Assembly: GCA_905221605.1 (NCBI GenBank)
Contig: CAJNDS010002568.1
Location: 811,413-875,412 of the forward strand
Length of the DNA: 64,000 nt
Origin: Symbiodinium natans
Taxonomy: Eukaryota; Sar; Dinophyceae; Suessiales; Symbiodiniaceae
Direction: 5' to 3'
The notes below the pieces were generated by a model. The model saw nothing but the letters and a program-made list of their open reading frames with translations. It made no database searches and had not been told where the DNA came from. Numbering within the stretch: position 1 is the stretch's first letter; every line of letters begins with the position of its first letter. Shown here piece by piece: positions 1 to 10,480 of this stretch. The position numbers and the translations under genes are program-made.

Positions 1-434
1 CGATGGCGATCGTCTTGTCAGTGGCCCCTGCGCGCTCCCTAAACTGGCCCTAAACCCTAAACCCCAAACCCGAAACCCGAAACCCTAAACCGCAAACCCT
101 AAACCCCAAGCCCTAAACCTAAACCCGAAACCCGAAACCCTTAACCCCAAACCCTGAACCCTCATCTCAGAGTTGTCAGTGGCCTTCAGGCGTGTACTGG
201 TCCTAGGGCTTTTTGAGGGTTGAAAATTTGGGTTTAGGGTTTAGGGTTTAGGGTTTAGGGTTTAGGGTTTAGGGTTTAGGGTTTAGAGTTTAGGGTTTAG
301 GGTTTAGGGTTTAGGGTTTAGGGTTGAGGGTTGAGGGTTTAGGGTTTAGGGTTTAGGGTTTAGGGTTTAGGGTTTAGGGTTTAGGGTTTCAGCCCTAAAC
401 CCTAAACCGCCTAAACCCGAAAACCTCAACAAAC
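1..434. repeat. Telomere-like arrays, left window edge
   Basis: Degenerate CCCTAAA units lie at about 45-160. A much purer G-strand TTTAGGG array lies at 232-388, followed by a short switch back to CCCTAAA. The unique stretch 161-231 could hold a tiny exon (acceptor CTCATCTCAG at 161-170) but is too short to support. Confidence 0.85.
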
Positions 435-520
435 CTTTCCACGGCTCAGGGTCGCCTCCGGAGGCGTCACCACGACCCAGCCGCACATGACGTCCTCCTG
501 GTTGGTGGCCGATGGATGGC
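435..520 (-). CDS. Candidate internal exon (unrecognised protein)
   Basis: On the minus strand the island starts after CCCGCTGAG| and ends at GGAAAG|GTTTGT, so it has an acceptor and a donor. Its frame reads HPSATNQEDVMCGWVVV and continues without a stop. Base use is GC3 > GC1 > GC2 (about 83/66/55 percent), the order expected of coding DNA. The array on its right is the C-strand type on the coding strand. The plus strand is also open, with usable splice sites and similar GC3, so the strand is not certain. No family recognised. Confidence 0.35.
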
Positions 521-1729
521 CTCAGCGGGTTTAGGGTTTAGGGTTTGGGGTTTTGGGTTTGGGGTTTGGGGATTGGGGTTTGGGGTTTAGGGTTGAGGTT
601 TTAAGGTTTAGGGTTTAGGGTTTAGGGTTTAGGATTTAGGGTTTAGGGTTTAGGGCTTAGGGTTAGGGTTTGGGGTTTAGGGTGAGTTGAGGGCTATAGA
701 GGCAATTCGAGTAATTAACTATTCGGGGCGTATATGGTTTTAGGCTTTGCTCGGGTTCAGGGTACAGTGGTTTTGTACACTTTAGGGTTTATATAGAGGG
801 TTGAGGACTCAGTGTATGGGCAGCACACTGGCCTGAAAACTCCATCCGCACCTACATCCTTGCGCCAGCTAGGCTGCATGTACAATGTTGGTTCCATTCA
901 AGGGCTGACGATAAGAAGGGACCCCCTAATTCTGACCCCCAAATAGTAGAAGCCCCTTATAATCAGGACCCCAAGAAGGTACCCCGAATATCGTAAACCC
1001 CCCATTTCTGTTCACACCTCGGCAGGACGTTGCTCACGTCATATCTCAACCCTCGACTACAGCAAGCCCGCATCAACCTTCGCGAAGCCGGGTGCGAATT
1101 GGTTTGCCTTCAAGAACATCCTAAACCCGAAACCCGAAACCTAAACCGTAAACCCGATGAGCTTTCTCTACTGCTGCATGAACTGACTGAACCCCTAGAT
1201 CCTGAGGTCATGATTCGAGGTTGCTCTAGTACGCCCTCAGCCCTCAACGTGAACGGAAGCCCCCTTGCTTGCCCCACCCTCGGCCCCTCCCCAGCAGGTA
1301 GTTAGCAAGCTAGTTGTCTAGTTAGCTAGCTAGGAAGTTGGCTGGTTAACTAGCTGTTTCGATAGGTCGTCGCGAGCTAGTTCCGTAGTAGTTAGTTGGC
1401 TAGATATGTAGTCTTCGAAAGTCAACATATAGACATACACACCGGCTTTTCGTTGAGATGTATCTATTTGCTGTTTCGTTCATGTCCACAGAAAACAAAA
1501 AACACGGAACACCTTATACTCCGGACCGTAAGCCCTGAACCCCATAAACTGTTCTACGTTGTAAAGGCAGGTGGCCTCTTTATCTGTTACCCTTATACCT
1601 TCATGTAGCCCCTAGATACCTCATAAGAACCCCGAATATATGCCCTTTAAAACAGAAACTCTACTTAAACAGTCCACCAACCCGTGTAAGTTCTGCTCCA
1701 AACCGTAGACTTCTGACTGATCCATCCCA
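521..1729. repeat. TTTAGGG array and spacer without a supported gene
   Basis: TTTAGGG units with TTTGGGG variants run over 530-690. The rest is a single-copy-looking spacer holding one palindromic family-B element (909-1012) and a GTTAGCTAGCTA-rich stretch near 1300-1400. Two short open frames (1030-1305 and 1396-1608, +) have no coding character that I can defend. Confidence 0.6.
909..1012. repeat. Palindromic element, family B copy 1
   Basis: The left part carries ATAAGAAGGGACCCCCTAAT and the right part AAGGTACCCCGAATATCGTA followed by AACCCCCC, the two arms of a fold-back unit seen again at 24393-24621, 33710-33806, 36676-36784, 49097-49208 and 49557-49655. Confidence 0.6.
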
Positions 1730-1775
1730 AACCCTTTAGGCCCTAAGCCCTAAACCATAAACCCTAAACCCTCAG

Positions 1776-1880
1776 TGCCGCGCTGGTCAGGAGGCTGATC
1801 TGGGCGCCCAAGGAGGAGCCAAGAAGCATCAGGGACCTTCTTGATGTGGTGATTTCCCTGAATTACGGTCCCTTTTTGAG
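1776..1880 (+). CDS. Candidate exon, strand uncertain
   Basis: Plus-strand reading: acceptor CCCTCAG| and donor TTTGAG|GTTACT bound 105 nt whose frame begins AALVRRLIWAPKEEPRSIRD; codon-position GC is about 74/59/41 percent. The minus strand is also open and ends at a GTTTAGGG donor. Since the better supported genes here are all minus-strand, this one may be too. No family recognised. Confidence 0.25.
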
Positions 1881-2111
1881 GTTACTTTCATAAGGCGGCC
1901 CCTAATGTTTAGGGTACCCAAGAGGGGATGTGGTGATGAGATCAAGGGGCTCCAGTTTTTTGCGTCCCACAACCGAAAAAAACAACACAGATGCAACAGG
2001 AAGAGGGCTTAGCGTTCGAGGATGTGATTTCTGCAGGACGAGATGCAGCTTAGGCGTCTGTGATGTCGGGGGCACTTCAGGGGGGGGGCATGTTTAACTT
2101 GTTTGGGCCTC

Positions 2112-2677
2112 ACCCTAAACCCTAAACCCTAAACCCCAAAACCCTAAAACCCTAAAACCCTAAAACCCTAAACAACAAGCAGGGCCGAGGAGGCAGAGCC
2201 CCACGAGCGGGGAAAGCCACTGCCGGCGATGTCTCAACCCCTATAAGCCCCCTGAACTAGGGCAAAAAGAGCTACACCTTTGGTTTAGGGTTTAGGGTTT
2301 AGGGTTTAGGGTTTAGGGCTCAGGGCTCAGGGCTCAGGGCTCAGGGCTCAGGGCTTAGGGCTTAGAGGGCTTAGGATTTAGGGTTGAGGGTTTAACCCTA
2401 TAAGCCCCCAAACTGAACTGTTGGTTTAGGGTTTAGGGTTTGGGGTTTGACTCTACAAGCCCCTAAACTAGGCTAAACAGAACTACACTTTGATTTTGTT
2501 GTATTTGTTTGTGGGGGTGGGGGTCTAGAGAGATATTATTCTGATATTCTGCTGCAACGTGGGTGCAAGATGAGAAGAAGAAACACAAGCGTCCATGCTT
2601 TTGGTTCAGTGGGTTCAGCAAACCCTGAACCCTAAACACTAAACCCTAAACCCGTCCGCAATCCCCAAACCTAGCAC
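2112..2677. repeat. Paired C-strand and G-strand arrays
   Basis: CCCTAAA units (2112-2172, some extended to CCCTAAAA) and TTTAGGG units degenerating to CAGGGCT (2281-2390) flank a GC-rich island at 2183-2230 that is open on both strands. It is too short to call. Confidence 0.7.
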
Positions 2678-2742
2678 CGAAGCTCTTTCTTAGGCCCCGG
2701 CCATTCTGGAACCCACACGCTGTGCATGAGCATCTGATCCAC
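2678..2742 (-). CDS. Candidate internal exon
   Basis: The minus-strand frame VDQMLMHSVWVPEWPGPKKE lies between acceptor GGAACTGAG| and donor CTTCG|GTGCTA. It is rich in Trp, Met and Val, and its codon-position GC has the coding order. The opposite strand also shows an acceptor (CTTTCTTAG|) and a GTTTAGGG donor, so strand is inferred from the direction of neighbouring genes. Confidence 0.35.
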
Positions 2743-2942
2743 CTCAGTTCCCCAGAAATCCAGGGTTTAGGGTTTAGGGTTTCGGGTTTAGGGTTTCGGG
2801 CTTAGGGTCTAGGATTATCTGGTTTAGAGTTTGGGGTTTAGGGCTTAGGATCTAGGAATAGAAGCGCGTACATGTCGGGCTTACTGGGCTGCATTCCTAG
2901 TCCTGACGGAATGGGAAAGGGTACCACTGGTCAACCCGGGTC

Positions 2943-3086
2943 TACTCGGAGATTCCTGGTACTTAGCAACCCAATTCTAACTGTACTTATAACCCAATTA
3001 TAGCCCTATTAGGATACTTAAGGGGCTTCTGTGCAGGTCATAACTACGCTTATAGTGGGTTACTAAGTACCCTGAACCTCCAAGCA
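2943..3086. repeat. Palindromic element, family A copy 1
   Basis: Terminal inverted repeats resembling TACTTGGAGGTTCATGG and CTTAGTAACCCA face each other across about 140 bp. The right arm (3057-3086) is well kept; the left arm is degenerate (TACTCGGAGATTCCTGG). Confidence 0.75.
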
Positions 3087-3654
3087 CAAGCCAACCCATC
3101 GTATCGGTCCTGGAATGTGCCCCTTCTTGCAATGAGTCTGCGGAGCCAAGGCAGGCCTAAGAAACCCAGAACATCCGGGCAAAGCTCGCTGTAGACCACT
3201 CAGTACGTACTTCCCACATTCGGGGTGCATGTACCCTCGTATACCCCCCAAAGGTACTGCAACCCTGACAATAATAATAGTAACAATGATAAAAATAATA
3301 CGAATATAGCAATATTACTCATAATCATAATAACAATAAGCAGGAGCCCCCAAGAAAGGGTACTATCTTCGGCAAATAACAGCACGGGGAGAGCTTCCAA
3401 CCTCCAACCGGAGACTCTCAACTGTAATTGGAACCCTGGTAACCGTTCTTCGCTCTTGCTTGGCAACAAAAATGACCAACTACGAAAGCTACGAACCCAA
3501 AAAAAGCTACGGTGTTTACTGGAATCTGAGAAAAAACAGCCAGTCAACAGCTCGAAAACCAGCAGCTTTGGTCCCAGTTCAAAGACTGGTCTTGGGGGAT
3601 TTGAGGGTTGCGGCTGTGGACCTTGTAATGCCTTCATAAAGGGATTTAAGGAGA

Positions 3655-3760
3655 TTAAACCCTAAACCCAAAACCCTAAACCCTAAACCCTAAACCCTAA
3701 ACCCTAAACCCTAAACCCTAAACCCTAAACCCTAAACCCTAAACCCTGCACCCGAAACGA
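3655..3760 (-). repeat. C-strand telomere-like array
   Basis: About 12 nearly perfect CCCTAAA units, followed by degenerate units and a spacer (3760-3945) without a supported gene. The spacer at 3087-3654 has overlapping open frames on both strands with an AAT/ATA-rich centre and no clear coding character. Confidence 0.85.
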
Positions 3761-4044
3761 CTGCTAGAAGGGACCCCGAGTCGTCTTCCCCCTACATAAC
3801 CCCCAGAACCTCGAGCTCACTTGTTGCTAGTCCCTCAAACTTCTTCCCCCGGATACCTCGCGCTGAACTCTAAACCCGCGACCCGAAACCCTGAGCTCTC
3901 AACCTTCACAAGAATTGAGCCCAGAATCCTGAGGGGCTTTTGCGGGTTTAGGGTTCAGGGTTCGGGTTCAGGGTGCAGGGTCTAGAGCTTAGGGTATATG
4001 GTTCAGGGCTTGGTTTCAAGGTCTCGGGTTTCGAGTTCGGGCAC

Positions 4045-4125
4045 AGCTGGAGACATGCCGAGGGCGCAGCGGTCTCTGCTTTGTCCGGGTTGATCTCAAT
4101 CTCATTGAAAGCCAGCGCCTTCCCC
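4045..4125 (-). CDS. Candidate internal exon
   Basis: The minus-strand frame KALAFNEIEINPDKAETAA follows directly on a telomere-type acceptor TTTAG|GGG and could end at CAGCT|GTGCCC. Codon-position GC is about 71/61/50 percent. The antisense frame is also open. Confidence 0.3.
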
Positions 4126-4990
4126 CTAAACCCTAAACCCTAAACCCCAAACCCTAAACCCTAAACCCTAAACCCTAAACCCTCCTCCCTTAGAAGTCCC
4201 ATGGTCATGAGGGCTTTTGAGGGCTCACAGAAGCTTAGAACCCTAAACCCCAAGCCCTAAATCCATCCTTTACCCTAAACCCTAAACACATGTAGCCTTA
4301 CCATCTGGGAGGGTTTGGAGGGAGGGGCCTACAGTTCGGTCACAGGCCCCTTGTCGGGGGAGTTTAGGGTTCAGGGTCTAGGGCTTAGGATTGCAGTATT
4401 TGGGGTGCATATAAGGAGCACCCGTATGTTGGGAAATACCCATATCAAGAAGCTCTCACAAACAGAAGCCAAATTCAAAGCACTGGCGACGCTGCAACGT
4501 TCGACTTGGGAGCATTGGTGTGTCCCCCCCTCAAAAATTGGGAAATATTCTTCCTTACAAGGGTAGTCGAGGGATAATCATCTTTCATGTGTTCGGGGTT
4601 CTCTAAGCAAATAGTAGGAAGGGCAAACCCTAAACCCTAAACCCTAAACCCTAAACCCCTAAACCAAAGGGCATTCGCTGGTCCCTTGGTTTTGCAGTAG
4701 GTCAATGAAAGGACGAAGCTCCCAGACTAGTCAGGGTTCTCCACAACCCAGGCTCAAGGGTTTAGGAGAAGCTCCCCAGTTCAGGGTTTAGGAGAAGCTC
4801 CCCAAGAACCCAGCTTTTTTGGGTTTTGTAGGGTTTGGGCAAAATCCGCAAAAGCCTCAAACTCCCAGCCCCCAAAGCCTCAACCGAGGGAGACACCGGA
4901 ACCCCAAACCTTCAAACCGAAGACACTTAAACCCTAAACCCTAAACCCTAATTCCGAAGACACCAACCCTGAAGCCCCCAAAGCTGGAAC
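4126..4990. repeat. Telomere-like arrays and short direct repeats
   Basis: C-strand arrays at 4126-4185, 4625-4666 and 4927-4950. At 4758-4813 the phrase GGTTTAGGAGAAGCTCCCC is repeated in tandem. The frame at 4315-4566 (+) starts inside an array and is not supported as a gene. Confidence 0.65.
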
Positions 4991-5047
4991 TGCAGAGGGG
5001 GCCTTCAACGACACGGTCTGGCCATCCGGGGAGATGGTCAGAATCGC
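4991..5047 (-). CDS. Candidate internal exon, phase 0/0
   Basis: Acceptor CCTAAACAGCAG| and donor CTCTGCA|GTTCCAG bound exactly 19 codons on the minus strand, AILTISPDGQTVSLKAPSA. The acceptor follows C-strand telomere-like units. Codon-position GC (about 76/60/52) favours this strand over the open plus strand. Confidence 0.35.
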
Positions 5048-5079
5048 CTGCTGTTTAGGGGTCTACGAGTTTAGGGTTT

Positions 5080-5200
5080 GGTGTTGTTTAGGGTTTAGGG
5101 TCTGGGTTTAGGGTTGAGTGTTGTTTAGGGCTGCAGGGTTTAGGGGTTTAGGGATTAGGGTTTAGGGTTAGGGTTGAGGGTTTAGGGTTTAGGGTTCCCT
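5080..5200 (+). repeat. G-strand telomere-like array
   Basis: Irregular TTTAGGG units with TTTGGTG and TTGAGGG variants. Confidence 0.85.
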
Positions 5201-5293
5201 GCGACTCTCACGCATCAAAAGCTCAGTTGTCGTTGCCCTTGACAAACGCAGAGGACCTCATAAACGGCTTCGATGTATGTGTGACATGCCATG

Positions 5294-5440
5294 TACTTGG
5301 AGGTTCAGGGTACTTAGTAGCCCATGAGTAGCTATAACCCGCAGATAAGCCCCTTATGGGGTTGCAATTGGGTTCTAATGGGGTTGTAATTGGGTTAGAG
5401 ATGCAGTTCATTATTGGGTTCTTAAGTACCATGAACCTCC
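5294..5440. repeat. Palindromic element, family A copy 2
   Basis: The left arm TACTTGGAGGTTCAGGG starts at 5294 and the right arm ending CATGAACCTCC closes at 5440. Both flanks can be read as coding: plus-strand frames meet across the element if it is removed at GGAG|GTTCAG and CTCTGAG|. One minus-strand frame (5223-5540) runs through it without a stop. Confidence 0.75.
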
Positions 5441-5937
5441 TCTGAGAAACGCGGGGTTGGACAGAAAGTAGGGGAGTCGACTCCTGCTGCCTGAGGCACC
5501 TGCCGTTAAAAAGCCCCCGGCACCCAGTTGAATCAATCAAGGGGAACCCAGAGGCTCCAAAACCCCTTGATTAAGGTATGTCCCTGAAATGATACTAGGA
5601 ACCCTAATATGATTTAAGGTATATTCCTTCATTCAGGGGGTTTGGGAGTCTCTGGGAAGAGCCTAAGCGGGAACTACACATTAGGAAGGAGCGAAGACTT
5701 CGCAGACACAGCCAATCACAGCTGTTTGAGAATCGCAGGCCCGCTACACCTGCGTGCTCCCCATACCGAGGTCTGGCGACCGCCAAGCGGATCGTCGCTT
5801 GCTTCAAGGTTGAGTGTAAACGCTAGGGGCTAGGGCATACAAGGCTTGTGGGGTGCAGTATAGGGCTTCATTCGGGAATTTCTGCATGGCTCACAGGGTG
5901 AAATTCCGAGCCAGAACCGACAATCAGCATCCCTGAC

Positions 5938-6006
5938 CTGGTAAGTCGTGATGTCGTCCTCCTCCTCATACACCTGAGTTGAAGGCAGCAAGGTCACAAA
6001 CGTCAC
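5938..6006 (-). CDS. Candidate internal exon, phase 0/0
   Basis: Twenty-three codons on the minus strand (VTFVTLLPSTQVYEEEDDIT...) lie between TTTAG|GTGACG, where the acceptor AG is the last of a telomere-like tract, and ACCAG|GTCAGG. The frame stays open another 30 codons beyond the donor. The acidic run EEEDD and lack of stops support coding. Confidence 0.4.
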
Positions 6007-6007
6007 C

Positions 6008-6722
6008 TAAACCCGAAACCCTAAACCCTAAACCCTAAACCCCAAACCCGACACCCTAAACCCTAATCCCTAAACCCCCCCCTTTTCAAGGGAGGGGCGG
6101 GGGGGAGGGGAGGAGATGGGTTTGGCGAAGTTCAGAAGATGACTCCAACAAGCCAGCGTTTACGGTTTAGGGAATAAGGGTCCGCGGTGTTTAGGGTTTA
6201 GGGTGTACTGAATAGGTTTTAGGGTTTAGGGTTTGGGGTTTGGGGTTTGGGGTTTAAGGGGGGGTTAAGGTGGCTCATTTCCAACCCCACCCTAACCACC
6301 CGCTCCCCGCAAAAGGCCCGGAAAGGCTTCACTAAAGGGAAGGGCCAGAACTGCCTCAGGGGGTGTGTGTTCGCAACCTGGACCTGCGATCCAGGCCATT
6401 TGTGTGTTTAGGCTTATGGGTTAGAGTTCAGGGTTTGGGGTGTTTCGGATTTAGGGTTTAGGGTCTGGGGTGTTTCGGGCTTCGGGTTTAGGGTGAAGGT
6501 TTGGGGAGGAGGGGGGGCGGGCGGGTTGGGGTCCTACCCTTAGATTACCGACACGGGCCCATATAAGAATAACGCCCCAAACCCATCAACCGAAACCCCC
6601 TGAACCTACTACACCCCCCTATACCACCTCAAACCAGCTGAAGCCCGAGCTAAGCCCTAAGCCCTAAACCCTCAACCCTAAACCCTAAACCCCAAAACCT
6701 AAACCCTAAACACTTTCTGCAG
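6008..6722. repeat. Telomere-like arrays with one ambiguous exon-like island
   Basis: C-strand units at 6008-6078 and 6650-6712, G-strand units at 6190-6260 and 6410-6490. The island 6316-6405 is a 30-codon plus-strand frame (ARKGFTKGKGQNCLRG...) between AAAAG| and |GTTTAGG; its antisense is open too. Confidence 0.6.
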
Positions 6723-6782
6723 CCTGAAAGGCAAAGAGGCACAGCAGCTCTTGATCAGGGCCAGCCTCCATGGAGGGGCGCA
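6723..6782 (+). CDS. Candidate exon, strand uncertain
   Basis: Plus strand: ACTTTCTGCAG| acceptor, then LKGKEAQQLLIRASLHGG, then donor GCGCA|GTAGGA. The antisense reads toward a GTTTAGGG donor and is equally open. Confidence 0.25.
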
Positions 6783-6784
6783 GT

Positions 6785-7060
6785 AGGAGTTTAGGGTTTA
6801 TGGGTATTTGGGTTTGTAGGGTTTAGGGTTTAGGGTTTTGGGTTTATGGGGTTTCGGGGTTTGGGTTTAGGGGTTTGGGGTGTATAGGGGTTAGGGTTTA
6901 GGGTTTAGGGTTTAGGGTTTAGGGTTTAGGGTTTAGGGTTTAGGGCTCAGGGTTTAGGGTTTAGGGTTTGGGGTTTGGGGTTTGGGGTTTGGGGTCTGGA
7001 AGGTTTGTGGCTTTTAGGGCTTATAGGGCTTAGGGCTTCGGGTTTCATAGGGTTTAACTA
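6785..7060 (+). repeat. G-strand telomere-like array
   Basis: A long array of TTTAGGG units with TTTGGGG variants near 6970-7000. The following stretch 7061-7397 is unique; an open frame to a stop at 7185-7187 is present but both strands are open and neither has biased third positions. Confidence 0.85.
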
Positions 7061-7397
7061 GGGTGTAAGGATTGTTGATTATTGCGCTTCTGAGTTTGTG
7101 CTTTTTGGCATTGGGTTCTTTGGGGACAACATGCCCCTGGAGGACGTAGATTTCAACACGTCTAGGCTTCCAAGTATGGGCTCTTAACTTGCGTCCCTTG
7201 TTATATACACTATGCCAGGTAGGACCATACTGAGGGGCATGGTTCCAACCTTAGAATTCGGGATCCTAATGATGACTATGGGACCCATCCGGCGCCTCGC
7301 CCTTCATAAGGGCTTAAGAGTTCAGGGTTTAGGGGTTCAAGGGTTTAGGGCCTTTAGGCCTTTAGTGTTTGGCAAATCCAAGTTCGATGCTATCGTT

Positions 7398-9388
7398 TTA
7401 GCCGCTTCTGTCCGAGGCGGCCGCGATGCGATAGCGCACGAGGTCTTCTCGGACGGACACGAGAAGATGATCCCTCGCCCAACGCGTGTATCTGCTCGCC
7501 TGCTCAATCGAGAGCACGAGATGTTCACTATAACAAGTCGCCCGCGACTTGGGCCTTTCGCCGAAGATCTTCGGCAGGACGGCGGCGCTCTCCCGTGCTG
7601 CTGAGGCTCCCATTCTGCCGGCACACCGCAAGAGTCCATAAGAGTCCACGCGAGTCCCTGAAGCTGCGAGCAGGGGCCCGGCCTCTTTCAGGTTGAAGAA
7701 TGCAACCTCCGTGGCGTGCACTGCCACCAAAACGCGGCGATCCCCGACCTCTGCCTGGCCGACGCAGAACGTAGCCGGAGGTCTTTCTGTGAAAGAAAGC
7801 CACGGTGATGCCTACACAGAAAGCTCTCTACCTTTGTCTACTCAATGAGTGACATTCACGCTGTCCGAGCCGGGCCTTGGGATTGGCGCCGATGTGTTCG
7901 GCCACGGTAATGTCGTCGCCATCCCGCGGCTTGCAAGCTCAGGAAAGCCCGACCCTCATCGGGGCTTCCGGCCGACGCGGTTCTCGCTCTCGAAGCGCTC
8001 TTCGATGGCTTCAGCGCGGAGGCACAATGGTACGGAGTCCCGCATCATGGCGTAGAACTCCCGTCAAAACTTCGAGATCGAATTTACTCGGCAATTGACT
8101 GCCAGCGACAATCCTGAGCGCCACACCTTCATGGCTGGGTCTTCCGCCAAGGCCCCGTGCTTGCGACAAACCTAAGACCTAGGCACCTTCTCCCAACAGC
8201 TGAGCTTGCGTGGCCAAGCTCCCAGCAATGATTTCCACCTCCTCGACGCTGTGCCCGGCGCTAGCAAGGCCATAAGCGCAGTCCAAAACTTGCCACGCAA
8301 AGGGAACATTGTTGAGAATTCGGGACGTGCACTCCCTGGGGGGCGCTGCGAGATCGATGCACAGCGTGACGACCTGCAGCCACGTCACAGAGCTGTGCAT
8401 CAAGGAATTAAAGAATCGGAAAAATCGCAAAGCAAAAACGAGACAATATCGGGAAACATCGGAAAAAGCTGCCCACGCGCGGACCGATTTTTGGAAAAGA
8501 TCCAAGAAAAATCGAACATCACAGCACCAAGAACCCCCGATGAACGTCAACAAGCAAACCAATACAATCGTCCAACATTGAACGGTTTTGCCTGGTCTCA
8601 TTGGACGTACATTTGCGAATTTAATTGCATGTTAAAACTCTTTCTTTGACAATGGAGAATCGAGCTCTTTTTTGGTTTGTGAAGAAAAATCGCCGGCAGG
8701 GCCGGTTTTGTATTCGATTTTTTTGGCTCGATTTTTTCGACAAGGCTTCTTTGATTTTATTCTGATTTTTTCGATTTTCCGATTTCCCTGCCTGAAGAGG
8801 ATTGGTAGATCATAAGGCTATGAGCTTTGAGGTGTGTTTGAACTCGATGCGACCATCCATGCCCTGCAGCCTCGCACGTGCAACTCCGAGCCCGCGACAA
8901 GCCCAACGGGAGAGGCGGAGAAAGCAGGTCCAGATCTTGAGTAGAAAGAAGCTCTCACGACGAGGCTGCAACCTGTGTGAAACTTGTTGTGATCAGGAGA
9001 ACGCTACAAGTCCAGTGGCGGGCAAGCGCAGCTACCATCTAGGAGTAAGGGAGGGAAGTGGCCGAAGGAGCATCAGCTCTGAGCAGCTACGACGCTTTGG
9101 CCGAGCAGAGTTGCCACGCACGGGCCCTGAACATGCTCTCCGCTAAGCTCGTTTTGTGAGTAACGCCTCAGGCTTGGCGTCGACTCCTGGGTCAATGGTC
9201 CTGGCAGGATCTGGGAGGGCTTATACGAGCACGACACGCCGACTGCCGGATCTTCCACGCAGTCTACCCCTCGCACTTGACCTGCCCCGCCTGCGATCAG
9301 GGTGTCTCCGGGAAGAAGCGCGCAGCCGCGGCAGATCACGATGTCCGTGTGGAGCTGTGCAACTATAGGGACGATGCGTGGATTGCGC
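7398..9388 (-). CDS. Seven-exon gene model, 3' end complete, product unrecognised
   Basis: Minus-strand exons: 9388-9122, 8392-8187, 8134-8088, 8057-7977, 7929-7860, 7811-7749 and 7720-7398. Every junction keeps the frame, giving at least 351 codons to a TAG at 7398-7400. Introns are 729, 52, 30, 47, 48 and 28 nt; the 48-nt one runs GTGAAT...CTTTCTGTGTAG. Third-position GC is 82 percent in 8057-7977 (FYAMMRDSVPLCLRAEAIEE) and 76 percent in 7929-7860 (DGDDITVAEHIGANPKARLG), with the normal GC3 > GC1 > GC2 order. The first exon has a CRGC pair (IVICRGCALLPGDTLIAGG). I do not recognise the family. The 28- and 30-nt introns are shorter than usual and could instead be indels in a decayed gene. The 729-nt intron is AT-rich and not telomere-like, unlike introns elsewhere in the window. 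The 5' end is not identified. Confidence 0.5.
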
Positions 9389-9464
9389 CTGAAGCACCAA
9401 GGCCTGACAGGACAGACGCGATATTTCCAACCACAGAAGCAGGGTTAAGGGCTTAGGAGTTTCA

Positions 9465-9605
9465 ATCGTTTAGGGTTTGGGGGTTTAGGGACTCAGGGTT
9501 GCTGGTCACAGGGGCTCCAGTGAAGCTCAGTTCCGGCCTAACACCTAAACCCTATGAACCCTGAACCCTAACCCTAAACCCTAAGCCCTAAACCCTAAAC
9601 CCTAA
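9465..9605. repeat. Telomere-like arrays
   Basis: Short G-strand units (9465-9490) and C-strand units (9540-9605) with a unique spacer between them. Confidence 0.7.
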
Positions 9606-9615
9606 ACCTCTCTTC

Positions 9616-9616
<1 letters not shown>

Positions 9617-9649
<33 letters not shown>

Positions 9650-9675
9650 ATATCTATATTTATATATTTATTTAA
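9617..9675. repeat. AT microsatellite
   Basis: A run of about 16 TA units followed by TATCTATATTTATATATTTA. Confidence 0.95.
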
Positions 9676-9684
9676 ACTCTTGTA

Positions 9685-9992
9685 AATTCGTCGAATAAGG
9701 CAAATCCTTCGTCGATTAAGGCAAGTCCTTCGTCGATTAAGCCAAGTCCTTCGTCGATTAAGGCAATCCTTGCTCACTTGCCTTAATCGACGAAGGACTT
9801 GCCTTAATCGACGAAGGGCCGGATCCTGGCCACTCTCCGACATTCCTCGATTAAGCCAAGTCCTTCGTCGAATAAGCCGAGTCCTTCGTCGATTTAAGCC
9901 AAGTCCTTCGTCGAATAAGCCAAGTCCTTCGTCGAATAAGGCAAGTCCTTCGTCGAATTAGGCAAGCCCTTCGTCGATTAAGGCAAGTCCTT
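9685..9992. repeat. 21-bp minisatellite with internal inversion
   Basis: Ten or so direct copies of TTCGTCGATTAAGGCAAGTCC are interrupted at about 9770-9818 by two copies in reverse orientation, then resume. The unit is 21 bp, so the array is open in frame and gives repetitive LNRRRTC peptides. That is a by-product, not a gene. Confidence 0.95.
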
Positions 9993-10097
9993 GGATGAAA
10001 ACTTTATATTTTCTTAATGTTATGGGATTCTTTGGGCGGGTGGGTTTTTTCCTAAGCCTGGAACCCCTAATGACTATGAATGCTAGAACAGTGACCC

Positions 10098-10475
10098 TCT
10101 GAACCCTAAACCCTAAACCCTAAACCCTAAACCCTAAACCCTAAACCCTAAACTCTAAACCCTAAACCCTAAACCCTAAACCAAAAAAAATCCCAAACCC
10201 TGAAGCCTGTAATTAAGCCTCAAGCCCCAAAGCCCTAAACCCCAAACCCTGTAGCGAAGCCCAAACCCTAGGCCCTAAACCCTGAACCCTAAACCCTAAA
10301 CCCTAAAACATCTTTGGAAAACAACTGAAGCTGCTCTCTTTCTAAACTGTAAACCCTGAGCCCTAAACCCTAAAGCATCTCTGGAAAAAACTGAAGCCGC
10401 TCTCTTTCTAAACTGTAAACCCTGAACCCTGAACCCTGAACCCTAAACCCTAAACCCTAAACCCTAAACCCTACG
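10098..10475 (-). repeat. C-strand telomere-like array with duplicated exon edge
   Basis: CCCTAAA units carry two inserts (about 10326-10348 and 10392-10414) reading AACTGAAGCYGCTCTCTTTCT. These match the exon edge at 10475-10497, so a piece of the exon/intron boundary has been copied twice into the array. Confidence 0.8.
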
Positions 10476-10480
10476 TAAAC

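Noticed and set aside
1030-1608. Two plus-strand open frames of 91 and 70 codons
   Set aside because: They run through degenerate telomere-like units, start at non-ATG or arbitrary codons and show no motif or codon bias.
7070-7187. Plus-strand terminal exon ending in TAA (FGIGFFGDNMPLEDVDFN)
   Set aside because: Both strands are open for about 38 codons and third-position GC is near 50 percent on each, so it cannot be told from chance.
8690-8800. Possible spliced-leader RNA gene near TTTTTTGGCTCGATTTT
   Set aside because: Resembles the GGCTCAAG end of the dinoflagellate spliced leader only over a few bases; the full 22-nt leader is absent.
9685-9992. CRISPR-like array
   Set aside because: The 21-bp units are contiguous without unique spacers and two are inverted; the context is eukaryotic.
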